A stretch of DNA of 64,000 nt from the NCBI RefSeq assembly GCF_028421645.1, contig NZ_CP116887.1:2606001-2670000 (forward strand). Reading direction: 5' to 3'. The notes beneath the pieces are model-generated. The model was not told where the DNA came from, did not search any database, and was given only the letters and a program-made list of their open reading frames with translations. Position 1 is the stretch's first letter. Each line of letters opens with the position of its first letter. Positions 42,537-51,757 of the stretch are shown here, piece by piece. Source of the DNA: Aneurinibacillus sp. Ricciae_BoGa-3. Its GTDB lineage: Bacteria > Bacillota > Bacilli > Aneurinibacillales > Aneurinibacillaceae. The translations under genes and the position numbers were made by a program.

Positions 42537-44147
42537 TTATTTTGGTTTTTCAGCTTCCACCAGTTTTCGCCGCAACAGCTTGCCGACCGCTGTTTTCGGA
42601 AGTTGCTGCAGAAATTCTATCGATTTAGGCACTTTATATTTGGCCATCATTGCCGTGCACCAGCTGATCAACTGGTCTTCTTGCAGAAAAGCACCTTCCC
42701 GGAGCACAACTGCCGCTTTAACAGCTTCACCTCTGTATGTATCCGGCACACCAAAGGCACAGACTTCCTTGACATCCGGATGCTGATAAAGAATCTCCTC
42801 AACTTCGTTGGGATAAATATTATAACCACCTGATATAATGAGCTCTTTCTTCCTGCCAACTATGGTGAAATACCCGTCTTCGTCCATTGTTGCAATATCA
42901 CCTGTGTAAAGCCAGCCATCCCTAAGCGCTGATGCCGTTTCTTCAGGGCGCCTCCAGTACCCTTTCATTACTTGGGGTCCTTTTACAATGAGTTCACCTG
43001 GTTCACCCTTCTCAAGTTCAATTGTTCCTGTATCCAGATCAACGATTTTGCTATCTGTGTTCGGCAGCGGAATTCCAATCGTTCCGGGTTTTCGCACGCC
43101 TCCTATAGGATTGCGGTGTGTAACAGGTGAAGCTTCGGATAAACCGTATCCTTCCATAATAACGGCTCCAGTTTTGGCTTCAAATTCTTTCATTAACTCT
43201 ACCGGCATAGGAGCCGAACCGCTGTTGCACACTTTAATCGATTCCAGTCCTGCCTGGGCCGCCTCCGGATGGTGCAGTAGTCCAATATACATGGTGGGTA
43301 CACCCGGGAAAAAGGTAGGCTGGTATTTTTTAATTAAATCGATGGCATGGTTAACTTCAAACCTGCGCATACAAATAATAGTTGAGGCCCCGAAGATCGA
43401 TAGATTCATACAATTATTCATGCCGTACACATGAAAAAAGGGAGAGATGCTTAGCACTCGTTCACCAGGCCGTTTGAACACTCCATTAAAGGTGGTGTAA
43501 CTCTGGTAAACATTTGCAACGATATTAAAGTGGGTTAACATAGCTCCTTTCGATCGCCCGGTTGTACCTCCTGTATACTGCAAAACAGCGATATCTTTTT
43601 TTGGATGAACCAGGGTCGGAGTCAGTTCTCTATCAATAGGGGCCAACAGTTGGGAAAAACCCAATCCATCTTCCCCAATAAACGATCCGCCTTCAACGTA
43701 AATCTTCGCCATATTCTTACAGTAAGGAATGGAATCTATCCGTTGTTTTACATCATAATGGCCGATTAACCAACGCGCCTGAGAATCTTCAAACATAAAC
43801 GCCAATTCACTTTTTTGGTACATCGGATTTACCTGCACAACCACTCCACCTAAGAGCTGGGCCGTATAGTAGGCAATCACGTACTCCATTGAATTTGGCA
43901 GGATAAGGGCAATCCGATCTTCCTTGCGAAAACCAAGCTGATGAAGATGCGCAGCTGCTCGACGGGTATAGGTCTTAAGCTCGCGGTAGGTAAGAGTCCG
44001 GTCTCCGTCCACAACGGCTTCATAATCGGGATAATCTTCTGCGGAACGCTCCAAAAAGTGGTAAATAGAAATATCTGGTATTTCTATTTTATTCGGAACA
44101 CTTGATGGATAAAAAGAATGCCAGGGTCTTTTCTCCATACTTTGCAC
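42537..44147 (-). CDS. Long-chain fatty-acid--CoA ligase
   Basis: 536 residues of the ANL family. The P-loop YTGGTTGRSKGAMLTH, the adenylate-binding EGYGLSEASPV, DGWLYTGDIATMDEDGYFTIVGRKKELII and the C-terminal catalytic Lys region (PKTAVGKLLRRKL) are all present. ATG 44138 is an equally possible start. It activates free fatty acids for the dehydrogenase, hydratase and thiolase enzymes encoded around it. Confidence 0.94.
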   Translation of the reverse strand: MQSMEKRPWHSFYPSSVPNKIEIPDISIYHFLERSAEDYPDYEAVVDGDRTLTYRELKTYTRRAAAHLHQLGFRKEDRIALILPNSMEYVIAYYTAQLLGGVVVQVNPMYQKSELAFMFEDSQARWLIGHYDVKQRIDSIPYCKNMAKIYVEGGSFIGEDGLGFSQLLAPIDRELTPTLVHPKKDIAVLQYTGGTTGRSKGAMLTHFNIVANVYQSYTTFNGVFKRPGERVLSISPFFHVYGMNNCMNLSIFGASTIICMRRFEVNHAIDLIKKYQPTFFPGVPTMYIGLLHHPEAAQAGLESIKVCNSGSAPMPVELMKEFEAKTGAVIMEGYGLSEASPVTHRNPIGGVRKPGTIGIPLPNTDSKIVDLDTGTIELEKGEPGELIVKGPQVMKGYWRRPEETASALRDGWLYTGDIATMDEDGYFTIVGRKKELIISGGYNIYPNEVEEILYQHPDVKEVCAFGVPDTYRGEAVKAAVVLREGAFLQEDQLISWCTAMMAKYKVPKSIEFLQQLPKTAVGKLLRRKLVEAEKPK

Positions 44148-44245
44148 TCCATTCTATTAGCCGTTTTTTTCGAGTATACGGGAGCCGCCCATGATAGACA
44201 GCGCTTTCAAAACTAATCGTTATCGAACTTACTGTGACAGACTCG

Positions 44246-45112
44246 TTATGAATACGTATAAAAACCCTTTCCTGTTTTTCGGCCCAGCTCTCCCTTAAGA
44301 TATTTCTCCGTTACAATACTGGAAGGTTTTGCCCTTTCGTCTCCTGTTTCTTCATAACGCTGCATGCGTATCAGGTAGTGCACATCAATTCCAGTTAAAT
44401 CGATAAGGGCGAAAGGTCCAATTGGATGATTTAGCGCCTTCGTGCATGCCAAGTCGATCTCTTCAGCAGTAGCAATTCCGTTTTCCAATAAGTAGAGGGC
44501 TTCATCCATCAGCTTACCGAGAATGCGGTTTGCGACAAAGCCGGAGATTTCTGTTGTTAATAAAATAGGCGTTTTGTGAATCCTTCGCGTCAGTTCTACC
44601 GTGGTTTGGGCTGTTTGTTCTGATGTGTGCGGCCCCTGCACAACCTCCACCAATTCCATCACAAGCACAGGGTTGAAGAAGTGCATATTGCATACTTGCT
44701 CCGGCCGGTTCGTGGCATCAGCAATTTTCGAACTTACAATGGTGGAACTGTTGGTGGCTATAATGGCATGGGCAGGCGCTAGCCGGTCAACCGCAGCAAA
44801 TAATTCACGCTTTGCTTCCAGCTTCTCTACGATAGCCTCGATGACAAAATCCGTATCCCGCACTGCTTCCTCCAGAGACATAACAAAATTTAGTCTGGAA
44901 AATGCTTCATCTACTTCTCTCGCTGACAATTTGCCTTTGTCAATCCGCCGTTTCATATGAAACTCCAAGGAACTCTTTGCTTTATCGAGACTTTCCCTGC
45001 TAGTATCCTGTAAATACACAGAATAGCCTGCCAGCGCGCATACCATGGCAATTTGCGAGCCCATCGCACCTGAGCCGATAACAGCAATTTGCTGGATTTG
45101 CTCCACATTCAT
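44246..45112 (-). CDS. 3-hydroxyacyl-CoA dehydrogenase, second copy
   Basis: 288 residues. AVIGSGAMGSQIAMVCALAGYSVYL binds NAD, MHFFNPVLVMELVEVVQG holds the catalytic His, and the C-terminal domain has NHPIGPFALIDLTGID. It is a paralogue of the gene at 36292. It sits in the sigma-54-driven operon between thiolase and ligase genes. Confidence 0.94.
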   Translation of the reverse strand: MNVEQIQQIAVIGSGAMGSQIAMVCALAGYSVYLQDTSRESLDKAKSSLEFHMKRRIDKGKLSAREVDEAFSRLNFVMSLEEAVRDTDFVIEAIVEKLEAKRELFAAVDRLAPAHAIIATNSSTIVSSKIADATNRPEQVCNMHFFNPVLVMELVEVVQGPHTSEQTAQTTVELTRRIHKTPILLTTEISGFVANRILGKLMDEALYLLENGIATAEEIDLACTKALNHPIGPFALIDLTGIDVHYLIRMQRYEETGDERAKPSSIVTEKYLKGELGRKTGKGFYTYS

Positions 45113-45148
45113 CTTATATCACCCTCTATTAGTTATTTGTATTGAAAA

Positions 45149-46312
45149 CTATCTTTCCAGGATTAAGGCGATGCCCTGGCCACCACCAATGCATGCAGTT
45201 ACAAGCCCCCGCTTTACATCCCTGCGCTTCATCTCATATGCGAGCTTAGTCACAAGCATTCCGCCGGTTGCCGCAATCGGATGGCCATGTGCAATGGCGC
45301 CGCCTAATACGTTCACCTTATCCCAGTCAAAATGAAACTCCCTATCACAGGCAAGTACCTGGGCAGCAAACGCTTCATTTATTTCTATCAAGTCCATATC
45401 GTTTAGTGTTAATCCCGCTTTCTGCAATACTTTGCGGGTAGCCGGAACGGGTCCAATGCCCATAATGTTCGGATCTACACCCGCTACTGCCCAGTACGTG
45501 ATGCGGGCTAACGGCTCAAGCCCCCTGCGCACTGCTTCATCACCCGCCATCAACACCAGCGCTGAGGCGCCATCGTTTACGCCGGATGAGTTCCCAGCTG
45601 TGACGGTTCCTTCTGGTTTAAACACAGGTTTTAACTTCGCCAGTCCTTCACGGGTTGTTTCCGGTCTCGGGTGTTCGTCCCGCTCAAATAGAACGGTCTC
45701 CCCTTTTTTTCCTTTAAGGGAGATGGGGACAATTTGCTCCTTAAAAATACCATTCTCCACGGCAGCTTTCATTTTTTGCTGGCTGGCCAGGGCAAACCTG
45801 TCCTGTTCTTCCCGGCTAATGCTGTACTGTTCAGCAAGATTTTCAGCTGTAATCCCCATAGGCGGATCTCCAATAGAATCCGTTGACAGCTGCCGGCGGA
45901 CAAAGGCAGGCGGCGTTCTATCAAACGCCTGCTGTGGCGGTGCCATTAAATAGGGGGCACGTGTCATACTTTCTGTACCACCCGCAACAAAAATCGATCC
46001 ACTGCCTGCCAGAATCGCTTCGGCAGCAAGCGCAACTGCGTTCATTCCTGAGCCGCACTGCCGGTCGATCGTAATGCCCGGTGTCGACAGAGGCAGCCCG
46101 GCTTCAAGCAGGGATAGCCGGGCAATGTTTCCCCCACCCCCAAGGCAATTTCCAAAAATCACATCTTCTACTTCTTCGCCAGACACCTGCACCCGCTCCA
46201 GAGCCTCCCTGATCACCACTCCCCCATACTCAGCCGGGGGTACATGCTGTAAACTTCCTCTCATTCTAGCAATTGGCGTGCGAACCGCTGAGACAATTAC
46301 AGCTTCTCTCAT
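45149..46312 (-). CDS. Thiolase family acyl-CoA acetyltransferase, second copy
   Basis: 387 residues. IDRQCGSGMNAVALAAEAI contains the nucleophile Cys, VLGGAIAHGHPIAATGGMLV the His, and TACIGGGQGIALILER the second Cys. The first Cys motif (QCGSGM) differs from the acetoacetyl-CoA thiolase type at 41336, so it may prefer longer 3-oxoacyl-CoA (inference). Second gene of the operon behind the -24/-12 promoter at 47528. Confidence 0.93.
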   Translation of the reverse strand: MREAVIVSAVRTPIARMRGSLQHVPPAEYGGVVIREALERVQVSGEEVEDVIFGNCLGGGGNIARLSLLEAGLPLSTPGITIDRQCGSGMNAVALAAEAILAGSGSIFVAGGTESMTRAPYLMAPPQQAFDRTPPAFVRRQLSTDSIGDPPMGITAENLAEQYSISREEQDRFALASQQKMKAAVENGIFKEQIVPISLKGKKGETVLFERDEHPRPETTREGLAKLKPVFKPEGTVTAGNSSGVNDGASALVLMAGDEAVRRGLEPLARITYWAVAGVDPNIMGIGPVPATRKVLQKAGLTLNDMDLIEINEAFAAQVLACDREFHFDWDKVNVLGGAIAHGHPIAATGGMLVTKLAYEMKRRDVKRGLVTACIGGGQGIALILER

Positions 46313-46334
46313 GCTATTTCTCCCTTCTCACTCC

Positions 46335-47486
46335 CTATTTGGCATACTCTTCAAGAACCCGCTGTGAAATAATAATCTTCTGTATTTCATTCGTTCCTTC
46401 GTATATCTTTGTTATGCGTGCGTCCCGGTAGAAACGTTCAACTGGATACTCCGCCATATACCCCATTCCGCCGTGGATCTGTACAGCTTTATCCGCTACC
46501 TTGTTAAACACTTCAGTAGCAAATAGTTTTGCCATGGACGCCTCTTTAATCGCTTTATTGCCGGAATCAATCAGTGAGGCAGCCCGGTATGTCAGGGCCC
46601 GCGCCGCTTCCGTTTCAGTCGCCATTTCAGCGATGATCCATTGGATCCCCTGATTCTTGGCAATGGCCCTGCCAAATTGTATGCGTTCCTGGGCATAGCG
46701 GGCGGATAGTTCGATAAGTTTATCGCATGAGCCAACTGAACGGGCGGCAAGTGTGGTCCGCCCCTCCCCAAGAATGCGCAGGGCGGAAGAATAACCGTGC
46801 CCAACTTCCCCAATCACATTTTCTTCTGGGACCTCGCAGTCTTCAAAAATAATCTGGGAGGTAAACGAACCGCGAAGACCCATTTTTTTGTCTACTTTTC
46901 CCACTATCAAACCTGGAAATTCCTTTTCGACGAGAAACGCTGTGATGCCGCCCTTCGCTCCTTTTTCTTTATCGGTTACGGCAAAAACAGTGAAAACATC
47001 GGCAATCGGACCATTCGTTATGAAGTGCTTCATCCCATTAAGAATCCATTTATCGCCTTTCTTCACAGCTTTCGTTGCCAAATTGGTCGCATCGGAGCCG
47101 GCTCCCGGTTCAGACAGGGCAAATGCTGCGATTTTTCTGCCTGCTGCCATCTCAGGTAAGTATTTTTCCTTCAGGTAATCCGAAGCAAGCTTTACCAGAC
47201 CTGTACTGCCAATTCCGGTGTGCGCGCTTATAAGGGAAACAAATCCGTTATGGGTACGGCCCAGCTGCTCCAGTACGACAGCTTTTCCATATGTATTTAA
47301 CCCAATTCCACCGTATTCTTCTGGAATGCTTAACCCAAACATTCCCAGCTCTTTCGCTTTTTCTACTAAGTGCTCAGGGATCGCATCTTCTTCTTCGATT
47401 TGTTGGGCATACGGCTCAACTTCGTATTCCACAAAATCTCGAATCATTATTCTCATTTGTTCCAACTCTTCGTTTAAGGCAATCAT
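46335..47486 (-). CDS. Acyl-CoA dehydrogenase, third copy
   Basis: 383 residues. FALSEPGAGSDATNLATKA for FAD and IYEGTNEIQKIIISQ with the catalytic Glu. It strongly resembles the enzyme at 35127. It is the first gene of the largest catabolic operon, starting about 40 bases after a perfect -24/-12 promoter. Electron acceptor ETF is not encoded in the window. Confidence 0.94.
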   Translation of the reverse strand: MIALNEELEQMRIMIRDFVEYEVEPYAQQIEEEDAIPEHLVEKAKELGMFGLSIPEEYGGIGLNTYGKAVVLEQLGRTHNGFVSLISAHTGIGSTGLVKLASDYLKEKYLPEMAAGRKIAAFALSEPGAGSDATNLATKAVKKGDKWILNGMKHFITNGPIADVFTVFAVTDKEKGAKGGITAFLVEKEFPGLIVGKVDKKMGLRGSFTSQIIFEDCEVPEENVIGEVGHGYSSALRILGEGRTTLAARSVGSCDKLIELSARYAQERIQFGRAIAKNQGIQWIIAEMATETEAARALTYRAASLIDSGNKAIKEASMAKLFATEVFNKVADKAVQIHGGMGYMAEYPVERFYRDARITKIYEGTNEIQKIIISQRVLEEYAK

Positions 47487-47527
47487 TCTGTCAGTCCCCT
47501 CTGCAATTCGTTTTACTTGGTTAATTA

Positions 47528-47544
47528 AGCAAGAGCTGTGCCAA
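47528..47544 (-). promoter_or_regulatory. Sigma-54 (-24/-12) promoter of the acyl-CoA operon
   Basis: On the minus strand TTGGCACAGCTCTTGCT matches the consensus TTGGCACNNNNNTTGCT at every fixed position, with GG and GC 10 bases apart. Predicted start near 47516. Confidence 0.92.
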
Positions 47545-47593
47545 CTTTTACTTAGCCTTCACTCCAGTGGTTGTCTATGCTTAGCGGGGGGAG

Positions 47594-47611
47594 TGATACA
47601 TAAATGTATCA
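47594..47611 (-). promoter_or_regulatory. Putative enhancer site for the sigma-54 activator
   Basis: Perfect 18-bp dyad TGATACATAAATGTATCA, about 65 bp upstream of the -24/-12 promoter, the normal placement for an enhancer-binding protein. Confidence 0.75.
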
Positions 47612-47650
47612 TTCTGATAAGGATTTCTGCCTTTTCCTGTAAATTAATTT

Positions 47651-47675
47651 TGTATCATTGATTCATCAATGTATC
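47651..47675 (-). promoter_or_regulatory. Second half-site cluster for the sigma-54 activator
   Basis: TGTATCATTGAT followed by ATCAATGTATC gives two further GTATC half-sites about 50 bp upstream of the first dyad, suggesting paired enhancer sites. Confidence 0.55.
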
Positions 47676-47722
47676 GCTTTTGCTGTGTTTTCAGCACAAA
47701 CAAAAAATAGGCATGTAAATGC

Positions 47723-47748
47723 AAAAAAAAGCACGTGTAAGGTGCTTT
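47723..47748 (-). terminator. Terminator of the sigma-54 activator gene
   Basis: Stem AAAGCAC / GTGCTTT overlapping the stop codon, 7-base loop, followed on the minus strand by a run of T. Confidence 0.85.
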
Positions 47749-49432
47749 AAAGATTATACTTCTTAAGTTTTCGTACGATGGTTGGCTGGCTCGTTCCCAG
47801 CACCTCAGCAATACGGTACGTACTGGGCAGTTTCTCCATAGCTAGCGCCAACAACTCGCGTTCCGCTTTTTCTACCGCTTCTTTTAGCGTAACAACTTCA
47901 GTTGAATGGCGCACCTTTGTTGGTTCTGTATTCTGATACTCTATTGGCAGGTCTTGTACCGTAATGATTTTAGCTATTACGGTCAGAATAAGCCTTTCAA
48001 CAAGATTGGCCAGCTCTCGTACGTTTCCGGGCCAGGAATAATGGTAAAAGAAATCTTTCAAACTGCTGTCAAATTGCTTGGATATATCATACTTTTTGTT
48101 TAATCTTTCTAAAAAGTAATGAATGAGCGGGAGGATCTCATCCCTCCGCTGTCTTAAAGGGGGTATTGAAATCGGAAGAACATTTAGCCGATAAAACAAA
48201 TCTTCCCTAAAGGTGCCCTGGCTGACCATTTCCCGCAAATTCCGGTTGGTAGCCGCAATCACGCGTACATCCACGTTTTTCAGTTTAGTACCACCGACGC
48301 GCTGAATTTGTTTCTCCTGTATCACCCGCAGCAGTTTTACCTGCAACGCAGCCGGCAGTTCCCCTACTTCATCCAGAAAAAGGACACCCCTATGTGCGAG
48401 TTCAAACATGCCCGCCTTTCCTGTTTTGCTAGCTCCGGTAAAAGCTCCGGCTTCGTAACCGAACAATTCAGTTTCCAACAGTTCATGGGGGATAGCCCCG
48501 CAATTAATTTTGATAAATTCACCGGTTTGACTTCGGTTTCCTACCCGGTAAATATGCCTGGCGAGTACATCTTTGCCAACTCCGGTTTCCCCAAGTATCA
48601 GGACAGTCGCATCCACATTGGCAATGCGTTCACTCATCTCATAAATTTCTTTCATCGTAGCGCTTTCAACAATAAAATCGCCGTTTTTGGGTGCTTTGGC
48701 TTTCAGTTTATCGAGTTCTTCTTTGTACTTCGTGTTTAATTCCCGCACCTTATCGAGCTCATTGCGCAAATTGTTGAGTTCAGATAAATCCCGGATGTTC
48801 GTGACTACTTTTTCAACCTCGCCGTCGTCATTAAAAACCGGACTGCCTGTAATCAACGTTTCCTTACCTGCAGCACTCTTATAAATAACACTTGCCGGCT
48901 CTTTTTGTCTCAGCACTTTAAAAGTCACGGATTCGTTTGCGATGCCCCTGTTGACCAGATAGGCTATGTTTTTCCCTATGTAATAGTTTTTCGGTATGCC
49001 TGTAATCCGCTCAATCGCCGAATTGGTCCGGAGGGTTTTTCCATATACGTCCGTAATGTAAATGCCGTCATAGGAGCTCTCAATGATGGCATCCAGCTCT
49101 TTATTGGTTTGATGAAGCGCGCTAATCTGCTGGTTCAGCTGAAAAATTTGCGAATCGTCCGCCAGTAGATGCAGAAGAAAAGCTTGTGAATCCCATGTGA
49201 ATTTTTTATTTAACAGGAGAAAGTGCCGGTCCTGATAGACAGCCAGCGCGATGTTAGCAGACAATGCACTCCACCCTTCAAATAGAGAACGAAGCGCAGC
49301 ACCCGGTCCACTAAAGGCTGATCCTACTAAACTTAAGAAAGAATGATTAGCCGTCAGCATCACGCCTTGCTCATCCGTTACAACAGCCGGAAAAGGAAGG
49401 CTATCAATCCATTCTATTTGTATTGTTATCAT
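47747..49432 (-). CDS. PAS-domain sigma-54-dependent transcriptional activator
   Basis: 561 residues from ATG 49432 (GGAG 7 bases upstream). Two PAS domains (about 5-95 and 110-220) are followed by a coiled linker. The AAA+ domain has Walker A GETGVGKD, the sigma-54-contacting GAFTGA loop and Walker B VLFLDEVGEL. A C-terminal Fis-like helix-turn-helix (TYRIAEVLGTSQPTIVRKLKK) ends it. It is adjacent to a perfect -24/-12 promoter with enhancer dyads, so it most likely activates the fatty-acid operons. The PAS domains may sense a ligand such as an acyl-CoA or redox state. Confidence 0.93.
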   Translation of the reverse strand: MITIQIEWIDSLPFPAVVTDEQGVMLTANHSFLSLVGSAFSGPGAALRSLFEGWSALSANIALAVYQDRHFLLLNKKFTWDSQAFLLHLLADDSQIFQLNQQISALHQTNKELDAIIESSYDGIYITDVYGKTLRTNSAIERITGIPKNYYIGKNIAYLVNRGIANESVTFKVLRQKEPASVIYKSAAGKETLITGSPVFNDDGEVEKVVTNIRDLSELNNLRNELDKVRELNTKYKEELDKLKAKAPKNGDFIVESATMKEIYEMSERIANVDATVLILGETGVGKDVLARHIYRVGNRSQTGEFIKINCGAIPHELLETELFGYEAGAFTGASKTGKAGMFELAHRGVLFLDEVGELPAALQVKLLRVIQEKQIQRVGGTKLKNVDVRVIAATNRNLREMVSQGTFREDLFYRLNVLPISIPPLRQRRDEILPLIHYFLERLNKKYDISKQFDSSLKDFFYHYSWPGNVRELANLVERLILTVIAKIITVQDLPIEYQNTEPTKVRHSTEVVTLKEAVEKAERELLALAMEKLPSTYRIAEVLGTSQPTIVRKLKKYNL

Positions 49433-49601
49433 TTCCCTGCTCCTTTTGTTCCACAGAAGAAATCGTACCTGTGCACCTGATGGTTTTCTGTATTTTTTCA
49501 CTTTTCTTGCACTATTTATCTTTATCTTAACAAAACAGGACAGGACCTGTCACCTTTTCAGGAAATGTGTTCGCGTACAAGTAAAAATACATTTTTAGAT
49601 G

Positions 49602-49633
49602 AAAATAACAGGCTGCTCATGAGAGCGCCTGTT
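49602..49633 (-). terminator. Terminator of the MFS gene
   Basis: Stem AACAGGC / GCCTGTT with a partly paired interior, followed on the minus strand by ATTTTC. Confidence 0.6.
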
Positions 49634-49674
49634 AAAGAGGTTGGAATGGAAAAAGGTAGAACGCCTCAAAGAAA

Positions 49675-50919
49675 TCAGTGAGCAGCCCCAACATCGTCAA
49701 CATGCTTTATATGTGTGCTGTTAAACCAGATAAACAGGACGGAAACGACAACAAATCCTGCTCCGACAATAAACGGAATATGTGGGTTAAACAATTCTGC
49801 TAATTTCCCTGCAAGGAAGGGGGCAATGGCTCCGCCGATGAAGCGTAAGAAACTGTATGCAGCAGATGCAGTTGCTCGTTCAACGGGGGCAGAGTTCATT
49901 ACCGCGGTTGTTATGAGTGTATTGTTATTCCCTAATAATGCACCTGCAAAAATAACCGCAGCGATAACTACCCATTGCGTGGATGTCCAGATACCCATCA
50001 CCAACAGGACAAGGGCAAACAAGCCCAACATCAAACACATGGCTTTAATCGTCCCCAGCCATTGCTGAAGTTTCGGTGCCATGAACACAGAGGTTATGGC
50101 CAGCAAAATACCCCATCCAAGGAATACGTAACCTAATCCATGCTCATCTAACCCCATTACGAAAGGTGCGTAAGCAAGCAAGGTAAAGAATCCAAAGTTG
50201 TAAAAGCATGCAGCGACGCCAAAAATAACGAGCGAACGGTGTTTCATGGCACGAAACGGTTCAAGCAGAGAACTATTTTTTTTTACAACCTTGTGCGTGT
50301 TGGATTTTGGCATCGTTGTACTAAGGCTTATAAAGGCAATGATCATCAACGTTGCAACTCCAAGGAAAGGTCCCCTCCAGGAAATGGCACCCAACCACCC
50401 ACCTAGTAGTGGTCCTACCGAGATGCCAAGTCCAATTGCAGCTTCATATAATATGATAGCTTTTGCGGTGCCACTGTTCGAAAGGGTAACAATTGCGGTT
50501 AAGGCTGTGGCAACAAACAGTGAATTGCCAAGTCCCCAACCTCCCCGTAATCCAACAAGTGTCCAGATCCCATTGGAGACCCCTCCAAGACCTGAAAATA
50601 TGGCAATAATAACGATACCCATCAGAAGTGTTGACTTGATACCAAACCTGGCTGTAATCGAGCCGGTAATGAGCATAGCCACTGCCATGACTGCATTATA
50701 ACTGGTGAACAATAAGGTCACCTCACTTGGTGAGGCACTCATACTTTTGGCAATAGCCGGCAAAATGGGGTCAACAAGGCCAAGCCCCATAAAAGCGATA
50801 ATAGAGGCAAAAAAAACAGCCCAAACAGCTCTCGGTTGTTTTAAGAGGCTTTCCGTTTCTTTAGTTGATGGAGTTGTTTGCGTTTGTTTTGATACCACAG
50901 AATCTTGTGGAGTTGACAT
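49675..50919 (-). CDS. MFS drug-efflux transporter
   Basis: 414 residues with twelve hydrophobic segments. VFFASIIAFMGLGLVDPILPAIAKSM and SYNAVMAVAMLITGSITARFGIKSTLL show motif A and the DHA1 antiporter start, and GLGISVGPLLGGWLG is motif C. It exports small toxic compounds. It is located 80 bases after a MerR-family gene on the same strand, which probably controls it. Confidence 0.9.
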   Translation of the reverse strand: MSTPQDSVVSKQTQTTPSTKETESLLKQPRAVWAVFFASIIAFMGLGLVDPILPAIAKSMSASPSEVTLLFTSYNAVMAVAMLITGSITARFGIKSTLLMGIVIIAIFSGLGGVSNGIWTLVGLRGGWGLGNSLFVATALTAIVTLSNSGTAKAIILYEAAIGLGISVGPLLGGWLGAISWRGPFLGVATLMIIAFISLSTTMPKSNTHKVVKKNSSLLEPFRAMKHRSLVIFGVAACFYNFGFFTLLAYAPFVMGLDEHGLGYVFLGWGILLAITSVFMAPKLQQWLGTIKAMCLMLGLFALVLLVMGIWTSTQWVVIAAVIFAGALLGNNNTLITTAVMNSAPVERATASAAYSFLRFIGGAIAPFLAGKLAELFNPHIPFIVGAGFVVVSVLFIWFNSTHIKHVDDVGAAH

Positions 50920-50999
50920 TCAGGTTCCTCCTCCTTTGATATTCACGGACGTTTTTTAGTTATGGATATTAAAGGATTGTTGTGATAGAGCGATATTTT

Positions 51000-51446
51000 C
51001 TATTTCTTCATCATTTCCTCGTCGATTCTCCCGATCGCTACGCGCGCACGTTCTCTAAGAGTAACTAGCTCCGTTTGGACACGAAATATTTTCCCAATCT
51101 TTTGTTCAATTATCTCGAGTTGGTCATCGAGGATTTTTATGATTTCAGTCAAATTTGCCTTTTGTTCTCTTGGATCGGATACCTTTTTATATTCTGCTTT
51201 CTGACTTTCTAACGTGTCCGTGAGTGATAGGAATTGCTGTAGTTCTTGTAACGTAAACCCTAATACCTCTTTGGCGACAGTAATTCTCTTCAAAAACTCA
51301 ACATGTTCTTGTCTATAAAGCCTAGTCCCCCCTTCACTGCGTCCGGGGGAAGGTAAAATACCAATCTCTTCGTAGTACCTAATAGTCCGTTTACTCAAAC
51401 CACTCTGTTTTGCTACATCATCTATTTTCAATAAGCCATCCATCAA
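51000..51446 (-). CDS. MerR-family regulator of the efflux gene
   Basis: 148 residues. The N-terminal winged helix has LKIDDVAKQSGLSKRTIRYYEEIGILPSPGR, then a long dimerisation coil. There is no ligand-binding domain beyond the coil, and no Cys. Start is TTG 51446 (GGAGG 8 bases upstream) or ATG 51443. A dyad overlaps its own promoter. It is likely to control itself and the MFS gene in response to a drug or stress. Confidence 0.9.
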   Translation of the reverse strand: MMDGLLKIDDVAKQSGLSKRTIRYYEEIGILPSPGRSEGGTRLYRQEHVEFLKRITVAKEVLGFTLQELQQFLSLTDTLESQKAEYKKVSDPREQKANLTEIIKILDDQLEIIEQKIGKIFRVQTELVTLRERARVAIGRIDEEMMKK

Positions 51447-51476
51447 AGAACCGACCTCCTACCATGTTCATCCAAA

Positions 51477-51512
51477 ATTATATATACATTTAACGTTAAC
51501 GTCAAATGTATA
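51477..51512 (-). promoter_or_regulatory. MerR operator and promoter
   Basis: Arms TATACATTT and AAATGTATA (51483-51491 and 51504-51512) flank the inner palindrome ACGTTAACGT. On the minus strand TTGACG (51505-51500) and TATAAT (51482-51477) are 17 bp apart and overlap the dyad. Confidence 0.7.
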
Positions 51513-51633
51513 ATAGCAATTAATCAGTCTTTATATCTCTGTGTATTCGTTAAAATTTGAAAGGGCTTTTCGTAAGTTTTTTAGTAGTCATGAAGTAACG
51601 GAGATCGATAATTCAATAAAACAATAAAAAACA

Positions 51634-51673
51634 GGGTGATGACATATTAGATATGGCTAATATGTCATCACCC
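51634..51673 (-). terminator. Terminator of the SLH protein gene
   Basis: A 17-bp perfect stem with a 6-base loop, followed on the minus strand by CTGTTTTTTA. It is the strongest hairpin in the window. The bases between it and the MerR promoter hold no gene. Confidence 0.9.
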
Positions 51674-51757
51674 GTTATTTTCTTGAATTTCTTTTTAGTT
51701 AGCTCTTGATAACTTGTAATAAAGGAGTCGTGTTTCGCGCGTTAAAAAATGGGTATT

